Positions 45,800 through 54,585 of a stretch of DNA of 54,585 nt are shown piece by piece. The stretch spans positions 1-54,585 of the forward strand of contig MSJI02000478.1 in NCBI GenBank assembly GCA_001931905.2, in the 5' to 3' direction. Source of the stretch: Cladosporium sp. IMV 00045 (Eukaryota > Ascomycota > Dothideomycetes > Cladosporiales > Cladosporiaceae). The translations under genes and the position numbers were made by a program. The notes under the pieces were generated by a model. It was not told the origin of the DNA. It saw nothing but the letters and a program-made list of their open reading frames with translations, and searched no databases. Positions within the stretch are counted from its first letter, which is position 1. Each line of letters opens with the position of its first letter.

Positions 45800-46568
45800 G
45801 TTTGTGAGACGCTGATGCTCCAGGATCGTGGAGATTGTGATATGGTTGTAGTAATCGAGACGAATGAAGAGCAATCAAAGGTATTGACACCACTGACTCT
45901 TGAAATCTTGGGTGTGACGTTTGGTGGGGTTGCACGACAAATGCGATTTCGGAGGCTTTACATTCGATTGATGTACATATGTACATTAGCTGGCGAAGGT
46001 AGGTTTAGTTTTCTGTTTACATGTGATTATTGTAAGATTTTCATAGAGACTTTAGATAGTGGGTGGATTAACTGATTATGTATTGATCCTATATTCTGAT
46101 GATGATTATTATTAGGGTTAGGGTTGGGGTTATACTCGTTTCATTAAAGCTTCCGAGGATGGAATAGGAACAGAGAGCGAACAAGACTGTACTCTCTGCC
46201 ACAGAAAATAAAATGCCACATACTATATAGCAGTATAGGCTTGACTTTTAGTCTATTTTATTGTTAGCGAAGACGTAGTTCTTTCGGCAGTTGACACGAA
46301 TCGAACCGATGATACAAAGTCGAAAGGTCGAAACCCTGTGAATACATGTATATGCAAGGGTCACATGCAAACAGAAACCACCCACGCCAATCTGTCTTGA
46401 TATTTCACGCAAATGATGATACTTCATACGAATTTCTAGTTTGAAAGTGTGATACAATTGCGTCCTGCTCCATCAGCCTGCCCACTTTGCTTGCTTCTAG
46501 TTCGAGCGGCTGCCAAATGATCGTTTGCTCACTCGCTCAGATCCGGTGCGCCACAAAAGGCAGTATAA
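45800..46568. other. Intergenic with telomere-like repeat
   Basis: Contains the CIA1 promoter, an AT-rich stretch (46,000-46,260) and a short telomere-like tract at 46112-46132. No gene or tRNA is supported. Confidence 0.5.
46112..46132 (+). repeat. Interstitial telomere-like tract
   Basis: About three and a half TTAGGG-type units, the third with an extra-G variant (TTGGGG). TTAGGG is the telomere repeat of most filamentous ascomycetes. The tract is short and lies far from any visible chromosome end. Confidence 0.7.
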
Positions 46569-47471
46569 TCATCCCTTCTGCGTTCGCGAAGGTCCAGGTA
46601 CGCTGGGATAGCGGGGTGGTGGTTGCCAGCCTCTCTTACACATCGCCACTGTGGCATCGTCCGGACGAGGATTAAACCATTCATCTCCAAAGTGCACACC
46701 TTCAGGCAGTACGTCGCTAAGCATGACCCCAATGAGAGCCATCTGTTCATATCAGCGTTGTCCAGGCACGGTGTGGCTATGAAAAACGAGTCTTACCAAT
46801 GTGAGGTCAACATTCGGAGCTACGGTGGCTTCCAGTACCTGGAACCAATCCTCGTTTATAGCTTTATTGTCAAGCTGAAACCGGCGGAAGGTTGCGATAT
46901 GTCGTTGATCACAAATGACATCCGTCAGGATGCGTCCTTTGTGCCTGTGTCCCCGGACCCGTAGAACCACGTTGCTGTTTGCCGAGGAGCCTTCTCCTTT
47001 GGCATACGCAGGTGGATGGATGTTATCGAATCTAACATCGATAGCATCGCTCATCCAACCAAGTGGTTCAGCTTCCAGCACGTGCTCACCATGCCTTCCA
47101 GAAGGCCCAGGCTGACCACCAGGCAGTTGGCAGTACCATGCTTTGGACTTTTGCGACCAGCTCCCTCGAATGTCAACCAGGGGCAAGCCGGACGCATCTT
47201 GCATCTCTCGTCTCCAGGTGATGCTCCATCGTTTTGGCGTCACAGAAAAGATAGTCTCTCCATTCGAAGCCAGTGTAACCCGTATATTGCGCTGAAAGAT
47301 CTCACGCACATGGTCTGTCGTGATTCGAATCGTTGTCTCGGTTTCCGTTATATGTTCATCACGAAGAGCGACTGGGTAAGGGGGAACCTCAAGCTCTTTT
47401 GCTTCGGTAAAATGGTCGTCGGTGCGAACTCGACGCTCGAGAGCGCGAAAGAGTAGACGTGTAGCAGACAT
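46569..47471 (-). CDS. LURP-one / Tubby-C-like fold protein
   Basis: Two exons (46797-47471, 46569-46742) flank a 54-nt intron (donor GTAAGA, acceptor ACAG) in phase 0, giving 282 residues. The ATG at 47471 gives a basic N-terminus. The body is a run of amphipathic beta-strands with the pattern of LURP-one-related/Tubby C-terminal-like proteins: IRVTLASNGETIFSVTP, LVDIRGSWSQKSKAWYCQLP, NVVLRVRGHRHKGRILTDVI, then a hydrophobic helix that continues across the splice (VDLTL|MALIGVMLSDVLPE) and would sit inside the barrel. That continuity supports the intron. The tail is Pro/Trp-rich. Such proteins are common in fungi, with a proposed role in phospholipid or membrane binding; the exact function is unknown. 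No signal peptide. Confidence 0.7.
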
Positions 47472-48368
47472 GATTTCGAGTCGGTCGCCCGACTGGATCA
47501 ATAGAATCTCAGCACGGATTCGAACAAAACAGTGTCTGGTTCATGTCCGCAGACCATGTGGGAGTCAAATCAACCCTGTAGTCGTCGCACATTGCAGCAG
47601 TCCTCAATGGAGGCTCGCTTACGAGTAACGCGGAGATGTTCATGGGTCCATCAAATCCTTCGAGAAGTTGAAGGGGAAGTTGGAAGATACCGCTCCTGAG
47701 GTGGATACCGTTCCTCGTCATCGCATGATCAGTAGACATGAAAGCTGTGGCTCGTGCTCGTGCCGGTAGTTGTTCAAATCGCGACATCCCCTGACGAAGC
47801 AGCAATGAGTCGACGCGAAGGATGTCGACTAGTTGCAAAGTGTATTCAGCCCTTGTCGCATCAGCGGAGCAACATGTCACAGTCAGAAGCCGATGAAGCA
47901 CGCACGGCACGTCTTCTCCATGTTGGGAGGAATTAAAGAGGGTCGGTTTTTGGGGTTGACGTCCGTAGGATTGAAGCTAAATAAGCTACAGGAGGCGGTG
48001 CTTAGCTCGCTAAGCTTTTCTTAACCACGAACCACATGCTCCTTCAGAACAGACACCAACCTCCTACTCTCAACTTGATCGACTTCCTGGACGATCTCGT
48101 GGCTCAATGCACTGCTGAAGCCCAAGTCTTGACTCCACACGTTGGTATTGTATGGTCTCCCTCGGAAGAAAGGCCCACCCCCTGCGTGCGATCACTTTTT
48201 GCCACGTGCTTAAACTAACAGGACTTCAGACTCAATTTGCAATAGTTCAAAATCGTTAAATTGTCAGCGAATGTACTCTGTAATGTCATCGACGCATCCA
48301 TGCAACGCATCATCATTCGCCAAGCCCCTCCGATCTCAGATATCAGACTCTTCTGACGTCTCGCATGG
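47472..48368. other. Intergenic, 0.9 kb
   Basis: Promoter of the LURP-one-like gene. A 133-codon minus-strand frame (47509-47910) begins without ATG and shows no domain; it may be a decayed exon but is not supported as a gene. Confidence 0.45.
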
Positions 48369-48992
48369 CTAGTTGCTGCTGTCAAGCGCCGCTTGCAGCT
48401 TCTGGATATCCTCGTTCGAAACTCCAGTGTATTCCAGAGCAGCCGAGCCTGACGGGTAGATGTTAGTCTAAGTGCTCCGCACGTGACACCAGCGTTTTGA
48501 GTACCTAGTGGAGTCGGGTGCGGCTGGTCCTGGTCGGTACCAAGAAGCACGTCTGCAAGTGTCATACAGGCAGACGGCACGTTGTCGATCCTGAACGCGC
48601 CTTCTCCAGTGGAACTGAACGCCACACCGGCACCTTGCGATTGACCTTTACATTGGTCTCCAGCAGGCTGAGGGAGGTCCTTGAAAGGCTATGGCTGTGC
48701 ATCAGTCGTTGCGCATCGCTGAAGACTGACATTCAACTCACATCGTCGGCACGAGCCTCGACGGTCTCAGTCCCAACAACGGCACGTTTACTGTCGAAGT
48801 TCCCGCCCGCTGCTGCGCCTGTAATGCCACCAATTTCACCGCCGCTCGATTGAATTAGCATGGGCACATCTCTGCCTTCGATGTGATCACTTACGCTATG
48901 CCAAGGATGAGAACGTTGACCGGCGCTGGACAGAACTGAACAAGTCCGAAACCAACGGCTACGGCTGGGGCTGTGATTTGAGTGATTTTCAT
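48369..48992 (-). CDS. Small secreted protein A (paralogue of 50049-50689)
   Basis: Four small exons (48895-48992, 48742-48844, 48505-48679, 48369-48448) join in frame to 151 residues; introns are 50, 62 and 56 nt and the last contains ACTAACATC. The N-terminus (MKITQITAPAVAVGFGLVQF) is hydrophobic and likely a signal peptide. A glycine/alanine-rich stretch (EIGGITGAAAGG) follows, then a mature part with two conserved Cys, DQCKG and SACMTLA, about 27 residues apart. The second lies in the motif RIDNVPSACMTLADVL, which recurs in the divergent gene 1 kb away as LDNVPAPCMNLATVL. Both proteins end with P-x-PT-x-LGS and a short charged helix. I do not recognise the family; an apoplastic or cell-surface protein or effector is possible. 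No catalytic motif is seen. Confidence 0.72.
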
Positions 48993-50048
48993 GTTTGTAA
49001 TGTGAAATGATTGAAAGACAAGATGGCGGATGACCGAAGCGACGAAATGGATGGAATTGGATTGCCTTTTAACAAATGCTGCATGAACTAAATGTTGGCT
49101 GCTTTCTTCCTCTCGACCGTCTGATCAATCTAATGACAGACAGAACAACCAGGCTTGGCGAGGACGAAGCCACAGTGTTGACCACGCGGACGAGCTTTCT
49201 GGCTCTGTTTCCGGCAATCCTACCATGAAGGGTCATAGCAGGCCACAGTGGACCCGGTGTCATTCCTACACTCACAAACGACGCCCCGTGATCGTCACGG
49301 AATGGCCAATCGTATTTCGCAAAGTCCGACGTATAGTAACGAACTAGAGGATCTACTACATCAAAGTAGGCTTACACATCTCACAGTACCTGAACGGAAT
49401 TGACCGGACCCACTCGACAGTATAGTGTTGTGCTAATGGAGCCTTGAGTATTCCTTCGTCTCTAAACGAAGCAAGCTTGTCGTCAACAAGACTCCTTCAT
49501 TCCACGCATGACCAAAATATGGTGTACGCGTACATGAACTTCATGATGATACTCGAACTCCTTCGCATCTGCCGTGCCCTGCAAGTCGTTGCAAGCGACT
49601 CCGAACGTCCACAATGGCTAGGCCTCTCCATCCGTAAATCACTCATTCAACATACTTCTCAGTCTGGATTCCACACTGGCACACTGGTGCAATCCTTAAT
49701 GATGCAACGACGCATTTTGGAGCCCGGATATCCTCTCTCTTTAGGTCGATATTGACCAAAAGTCCCTCATCAAACATCCTTCTCATCCTTCGAGTCGCGG
49801 CTTGCGTACAGAGGCACTCCGTAATGATGCAAGAACGCAACTTGCAGCTCAGGAATTCTTGCGTTGGCGTGGACCGTAAATTGCTCATTGATCGGTTGCC
49901 CTTCGAGCAGGAGAGAAGACGCCTAGGCCATTTGCGGTTCGACAGCAGGCATATAAACCTCACACGATGTCTCTCCTCCTAGGCCATAGACACAAACATT
50001 CACAACCGACAAATCACTCACAACAAACAACTCTTCATCACAAGCAAC
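48993..50048. other. Divergent intergenic region between paralogous secreted-protein genes
   Basis: About 1.06 kb between the start codons of the two paralogues, containing both promoters. A TATA box is clear on the right side (49952-49957). A near-repeat of TAATGATGCAA occurs around 49,698 and 49,831. Confidence 0.55.
49952..49957 (+). promoter_or_regulatory. TATA box of small secreted protein B
   Basis: TATAAA 92-97 bases before the ATG at 50049, followed by a CA-rich leader as in many highly expressed fungal genes. Confidence 0.65.
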
Positions 50049-50689
50049 ATGAAGCTCACCAGCACCAACTTCGGTCTTCTCGTCACCTTGGGCGTGTTCG
50101 CCCCTGCCTGCACAGCAGGCTTCATTGGGCTGATCGCAAAGGAAGGCTCAGGAGCCGCCAGGGCCGCCGAGACAGCAGCAGGAGGCGTTACTTCTGGCAG
50201 TGTCGCAGGTGGTGCGTTCGAGATCGATCCCCATTCCATTAAGACATGATTCCCGCTGATTCACTGTGACAGGCATTGGTGCCGGAACAAGCAACGGCCG
50301 AAGGATGGTTCGAAGTGCAAGCTTCAACCTTCTGAGGAGAGATGGCGACTACCCTCCGGGAGTCTCGGATGAATCGATCGATCAATGCATCGGCGCCGTC
50401 AACGACCAATTCAACAACGATGGCACTTCGGTTCAAATTCACGAGGATAACGACAGTACGCGATCCATGAAGACTACGAGCCCGCTTAGAATGCAGTTTC
50501 GCTAATTATCAACCAGACGTGATCCTCGACAACGTCCCAGCGCCATGCATGAACTTGGCTACAGTCTTGAGTGGCAACCCGGCACAGGCAGGAGGTCCCG
50601 TGCCGACAACCCTGGGATCCTCGACTTTGTCTTTCTCAGACCTGACCCAGGAGGAGAGGCAGACGGTCCAGGAAGTTCTTGACATCTAA
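50049..50689 (+). CDS. Small secreted protein B (paralogue of 48369-48992)
   Basis: Three exons (50049-50211, 50273-50455, 50517-50689; two 61-nt introns) give 172 residues. The ATG at 50049 begins a typical signal peptide (MKLTSTNFGLLVTLGVFAPA, cleavage near CTAG). An Ala/Gly-rich segment and a possible basic processing site (LLRRDGD) follow. The mature part keeps two Cys, in DQCIGA and LDNVPAPCMNLATVL, and the same end pattern as the paralogue (VPTTLGSSTL, then an acidic helix). Intron positions are not shared with the paralogue, so the duplication is not recent or the introns have moved. A TATA box precedes it. The family is not recognised; a host-facing or surface role is inference. Confidence 0.75.
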
Positions 50690-51334
50690 GCTGGCTGCGA
50701 GCTATGCAAGGAAAGTCGTTCTTTCTAGGGGCAGGGAATTGGAGAGGCCGGGCTTCAGGGCCCTTAGCTACGCTCGTTGATAGCCTTTGACTTGACTGAA
50801 AACATGGTCGATTCCTCAAGCTGCACTTTCATCAATTCCCATCACTTGACGGGGCTCCCGTTTAGATATGTTTCCAAGTGATGGGAGTGGTCTCTCTATC
50901 TCATAATCGAAGTGTGTGCGGTACTAGCCTGGAATGATCGATGCGACTCCAATACGTGTAATCTGTAAACATCTCAACGGTCACTAACCGTACTTCTGAA
51001 GTCTCTCGGACGAGGTGACGACAATTACTCGTGCGTAACAACCTCTCACTGTTCATTCGATCGTCAACTTCGCAGGTGCCTTGAACCGATGTCCGAATGG
51101 CCACGACATGTCAAGTGGCATCACCCACTAACTTCCTTCAACGTCACCAATCGTGGGAGTCTGGGTAGGTGGGTCAACCTACCTTCATCTACATCCTTCG
51201 TGATATTGATCTACTCCACTTAAGTTGACGAAGCGTCGACTAAAGCTCACTACAGCCTGAATTATATAATGCCCGCTCCATAATCTTCGTCTGCTTTCCA
51301 ATCTGTCTTCTTTCCCATTGCTCTAACATTCTTC
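50690..51334. other. Intergenic
   Basis: 3' flank of secreted protein B and promoter of the MBOAT gene, including its TATA box at 51263. Confidence 0.55.
51263..51269 (+). promoter_or_regulatory. TATA box of the wax-synthase-like gene
   Basis: TATATAA lies 66-72 bases before the ATG at 51335. Confidence 0.65.
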
Positions 51335-52519
51335 ATGCTCAACCCCCATCCTACCCTTTCCCATAAGATGGTCTTGCATATATGGAGCCCTTGGCTGAAG
51401 AGTTTCATCCCACTCATGTGGTTGGCTCCCTCGCTCTATTTCTTCCACGTCGCCGCATCCCGTCCCCAACACACGTGGTTTGCCTTACCAGCTCTTCTGG
51501 TAGCAACAAACTGCTCGTTGCGGTCTGCATCGGAGCTGCCGCCAATACTTGGCCGGATATGGGGCGTGGTCTCGTGCATGTTCATGGCACACTGTTTCTC
51601 TATCCTGCTTCTGGAGAGACCGAAAATTCCGTCTTCTGAGAAGAGCCTCGACAAACGTGCTATCGTACCGTTCCATCAGTGGAACAATCCTCGGCACCTG
51701 AAGACTACACACGACACTGCGGAACCGGTCGAAGCTCAAAAGCATCTGTCTCGTACGAATTTTGCCGTGATGCGCATCGCCAAACTGCTTTGGTACAGGC
51801 TCCTATGGTGGCTTCTGAGCACTTATGTGTTCCCTGGTCCGTTCACTTTCACCCCAAACGACTTTGATCCTCTGCGAACAAGATTCTTCCGGCGTCTTTC
51901 GGAGGTCACGCTACGTGAATTCCAAATACGGAGCGCCCTAAGATTGTTTGCATCCATATCGCCGTACATCCTGATCGACTCTGGACATGCAGCATGCTCC
52001 CTGGTGTTCGTGAACTTGCTTCGCCTGGACATGCCGGAGGACTGGCCGCCAATATTCGGAAGTTGCACCGACGCATACAGCATGTGTCGTTATTGGGGAA
52101 AATTCTGGCACAACCTGTCTGTTCGCCCATTCAAGGTGTCTGGGCAATGGGTGACCAGAAATCTTCTACGATGTACACCTGGCACCCAGGTGGACAAGAT
52201 TATGACTGTTTTCATGATCTTCTTGATTTCCGGCCTCATACACTCGTTTGTTGAGTATCAAATGGACGATGGGTATCTTTGGTATTCTGACACCTGTTGG
52301 TACGTTCTCAACTTCGTGGCAGGCGCTGTTGAGGTCGGAATGATTCGCCTCGTCGAAATCATCTTGGGGAGAAGATTCGGAAATGAGAGTTACCCTCTTC
52401 GGTTTGCGTACAAGTTGCTAGGCTTTGTCTGGGTCTTTGCGTTCTTTTCTTGGAGCGTGCCGAAGTGCAACTATGCCAAGTTATACCATTACATGACTGA
52501 CGGCGTCAATGAACAATAA
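51335..52519 (+). CDS. Wax-synthase-domain MBOAT-type O-acyltransferase
   Basis: A single-exon membrane protein of 394 residues with about seven or eight spans. The signature WPPIFGSCTDAYSMCRYWGK followed by FWHNL is the wax-synthase domain (MBOAT_2) motif; the putative catalytic His lies in a later span, FLISGLIHSF. In fungi this family acylates alcohols of lipids and of terpenoid or polyketide products, often within secondary-metabolite clusters, at the ER membrane. No terpene cyclase, PKS or P450 is in the window, so the substrate is open. A second ATG 11 codons downstream (51368) could also serve as start; the first is closer to the TATA box. No damage is seen. Confidence 0.88.
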   Translation: MLNPHPTLSHKMVLHIWSPWLKSFIPLMWLAPSLYFFHVAASRPQHTWFALPALLVATNCSLRSASELPPILGRIWGVVSCMFMAHCFSILLLERPKIPSSEKSLDKRAIVPFHQWNNPRHLKTTHDTAEPVEAQKHLSRTNFAVMRIAKLLWYRLLWWLLSTYVFPGPFTFTPNDFDPLRTRFFRRLSEVTLREFQIRSALRLFASISPYILIDSGHAACSLVFVNLLRLDMPEDWPPIFGSCTDAYSMCRYWGKFWHNLSVRPFKVSGQWVTRNLLRCTPGTQVDKIMTVFMIFLISGLIHSFVEYQMDDGYLWYSDTCWYVLNFVAGAVEVGMIRLVEIILGRRFGNESYPLRFAYKLLGFVWVFAFFSWSVPKCNYAKLYHYMTDGVNEQ

Positions 52520-54380
52520 CGAAGTCATGCGAGTGATCTGGCGGCCGATCACGGTGCATCGAGACTGGATAATGAGGTCAATCGGAAGCCTTGTATCCGG
52601 AAGGAATTCCGTGGGACTTCTGCAGGAGCAGCACCGTTGTACCTCCTGGAACCGTGCAAGTCGTAGATATGGTATCAATTAATCTGTCTCGCTTCCTCTA
52701 CAAATACTGTAGCATACTCATCCTCGCGAATCGAATACACGTCTTGAACAGCTCGCTCCATGTCTCTTTCTTGAGAAGCGATTTCCGGGGCCGACGAAGT
52801 TGGTGTTTGGAATTGTTGCTGATTTGTACCCGCGGTAAGCGCCATATAAGGTGACTTGAACGTGAATATCATAGCGAGCATCTTTTGGAAGGGTACTAGG
52901 ACGCGTTGCATTCCATCCGCATTCGGCGGAACTGTGTCCTAGATCCCAAGTAGTGTGCGATCACAGAGCATGCCCAACCAAACCATGACGAGTAGTAATC
53001 GAGTAATGATTGGCATAAAGGTGTAGCAGGTATCAAATCGCAAAGAGATGTTGACTCCTTCGATTCCTTGAATTCTTTTTGTGTTGGATGGGGGAGAATT
53101 GTTGGATGAGAAATAAGAGAGCTCGGCATGAGAAGCCTTTGCTAAACCCGGGCTGCAGCTTATCGATAAGGAATCATGGTGATAGGGGAGCTCTCAAACC
53201 ATCCCTCCTGCAACCCAACACATTTTCCTCAACAGAGATAGTGTGTTTCCGAACGACTGGGGCCCTACATTCGAAGCATCTTTTCAATATGGGACTTTGA
53301 AAATGTCACACAAACGGCAGGTATTTTACACTCGATAGGGAGAACCAACCTGCGCGTTCGCTGTAGCTCAAGGAGACCCAGCATTTTCCGTTCAGCTCAT
53401 CGCCATCACCTCTCGAGTATGTACAGGGGACAGCTGAGGGTATTCAGGATCCGTACAGTCACCGAAGAAATTCCATTGACAAGGCTGATCCACTGATTAT
53501 AGTCTTTGTCTATTATCGCCCCTCGCAGATAGCCATGCCAGCCTCCCCAATTCAACCACGCACTTCCAGCATGTCTCACTTATTACTGCAAACAATCACA
53601 TGATCTGCTATCACCCCCTCTGCTTGTGTCGAACTCATGTTGTATATCGCCTTGCATGCTCACGCGAATCGCGTGATGCATCCTATTGTACGCACCATTC
53701 AACGGCTTTGCCTATATCACCACACACATATACCTCCGGTCAATCCCTGACGATCAGCCATTACCACCACAGCGAGCCATGCCTTGAGAAAGACACACAG
53801 AAACCTCTCGGACTCCGAACAGCATTACCACGCATCGCCCAAAGCGCCTTGACTGGCGTGCGTCCTGACTGAGACACGGCTACTTCCACCGCACCCAAGC
53901 AACGCGACGGACATTGCTTGTGCTGTTTAAGCATAACGGAACGAGATTGCGATGCACCTTGTCACCCAACGTTGTGCTCACTCTGCCACACCATCCCTGG
54001 GCGTCCGCTTGTAACAGAGATGTCATATGCCTCTTCGACGGTTGATCGTAATCGAGACCTTGTCTAGGAAGGCCCCTTTGCTGCTGTGTTTAGGTGTTTG
54101 GGGATGCGGCAACTTCCTGTCGGGGCCTCGCAAGGCATGTTCAGGTGTTATGGGTGACGCGTTCACGGACATGGACTCCTGTGGTACAGGAGTTATAAGA
54201 TGTTCTGCGGTTCTTGAGTTTCCTTCTTTTGATTTGTTCATTCTCCGTATCTATTCAGAACGACTTACTAACCATCGTCATTCCTTAATTCACGTTCTTT
54301 AACCATCTGTGTCTGCGTCCTGGAGACTTTCACAACTGTCAATACTTGAAAGCACAACAACCCGCACAAATCTCACAATC
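52520..54380. other. Intergenic, 1.9 kb
   Basis: No gene is recognised. The last ~150 bases are pyrimidine- and CA-rich leader sequence before the secreted repeat-protein gene. Many short frames, none with a domain. Confidence 0.5.
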
Positions 54381-54585
54381 ATGAAGCTCTCGACTTTCAT
54401 CACGATCACTGCTGCTGGCTTTGCCATCGCCGCGCCCATCAACCCTGTCACCCCCAGTCTCAGCGAGAAGGCGCTGACCGTCGAGCCCGCCGAAGTCTCC
54501 CGACGTCAGCTCGATCAGGTCACCAAGCTTGTCTCTGGCGCCGGCTCAAGCAAGCGTCAACTTGACCAGGTTACCAAACTGGTCT
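54381..54585 (+). CDS. Secreted repeat protein with Kex2-type sites, 5' part (peptide precursor candidate)
   Basis: The gene runs off the right edge after 68 codons. ATG at 54381 (CAATCATGAAG) begins a clear signal peptide (MKLSTFITITAAGFAIAAP) and a short pro-region rich in Pro, Ser and Glu. Then comes RR at 54501-54506, followed by the repeat QLDQVTKLVSGAGSSKR and the start of an identical second copy (QLDQVTKLV). The repeat is 17 residues (51 bases) and each copy is bounded by RR or KR, the cleavage sites of the Golgi protease Kex2. This is the layout of fungal pheromone-like or kexin-processed peptide precursors and of dikaritin-type RiPP precursors. The core has no Tyr, Phe or Cys in the visible copies, which argues against a cyclised dikaritin. 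Copy number and terminus are unseen. Confidence 0.8.
   Translation, partial: MKLSTFITITAAGFAIAAPINPVTPSLSEKALTVEPAEVSRRQLDQVTKLVSGAGSSKRQLDQVTKLV
54504..54585 (+). repeat. 51-bp coding tandem repeat (window edge)
   Basis: Unit 1 begins at the CGT codon at 54504 and unit 2 at the CGT codon at 54555. The nucleotide sequence differs at third codon positions (for example CAGCTCGAT against CAACTTGAC) while the peptide is identical, which suggests selection on the peptide rather than very recent duplication. Confidence 0.85.

Noticed and set aside
46290..46345. GGTTCGATTCG on the minus strand, resembling a tRNA B box
   Set aside because: The flanking bases do not form the five-base-pair T stem.
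47509..47910. 133-codon minus-strand frame upstream of the LURP-one-like gene
   Set aside because: It has no ATG at its start, and no domain or splice connection to the downstream gene is evident.

Overview
The window is nuclear DNA of a filamentous ascomycete (Pezizomycotina), most likely a dothideomycete. Support: many short introns (about 49-71 nt) with GTRNGT-like donors and CTAAC-type branch points; fungal housekeeping orthologues (Cdc10-type septin, Ski8, mitochondrial bL32, Cia1, a fungal NCBP3-like protein); a single 5S rRNA gene sitting alone between protein genes, as is usual in Pezizomycotina; and fungal-only families (DUF6536, acyltransferase-3, wax-synthase MBOAT, GPI-anchored GH13). 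The species call is inference. I saw no tRNA, CRISPR array, intact transposon or clear RIP-degraded tract.

Layout. 1-617: 3' end of a glycoside hydrolase family 2 gene that appears to carry a C-terminal CVNH lectin domain. 1.2-4.5 kb: two serine-rich proteins of unknown function. 4.5-8.1 kb: gene-free. 8.1-14.6 kb: a conserved housekeeping block (septin, bL32m, Ski8, NCBP3-like). 15.9-30.8 kb: an island of six consecutive multi-membrane-span genes: a DUF6536 protein, two tandem paralogues each built from two copies of one membrane module, a GH16-like/acyltransferase-3 fusion, a GT2-like membrane protein and a second acyltransferase-3. A 5S rRNA gene lies inside the island. 30.9-35.9 kb: a small membrane protein, a C2H2 zinc-finger gene broken by a frameshift, and an ABC-F ATPase. 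38.9-47.5 kb: GPI-anchored alpha-amylase, secreted alpha/beta hydrolase, Cia1 and a LURP-one/Tubby-like protein. 48.4-54.6 kb: an accessory, secretion-flavoured end with a divergent pair of paralogous small secreted proteins, a wax-synthase-type MBOAT and, cut by the window edge, a signal-peptide protein with 17-residue repeats ending in Lys-Arg, which looks like a Kex2-processed peptide precursor.

How the genes may work together. The 22.9-30.8 kb genes (GH16-like/AT3, GT2-like, AT3) look like a locus for making or acylating a cell-surface glycan, but the usual catalytic residues are missing from the GT2-like and GH16-like proteins, and the two acyltransferases each lack a different half of the conserved Arg/His pair. 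The neighbouring tandem module genes (18.99-22.50 kb) share an intron at the same place in all four modules, which points to internal duplication followed by gene duplication. These two groups and the terminal repeat-peptide gene are the best candidates for undescribed biology. All gene models come from reading splice signals by eye; exon joins kept the frame and give whole codon numbers, but no transcript or database evidence was available.
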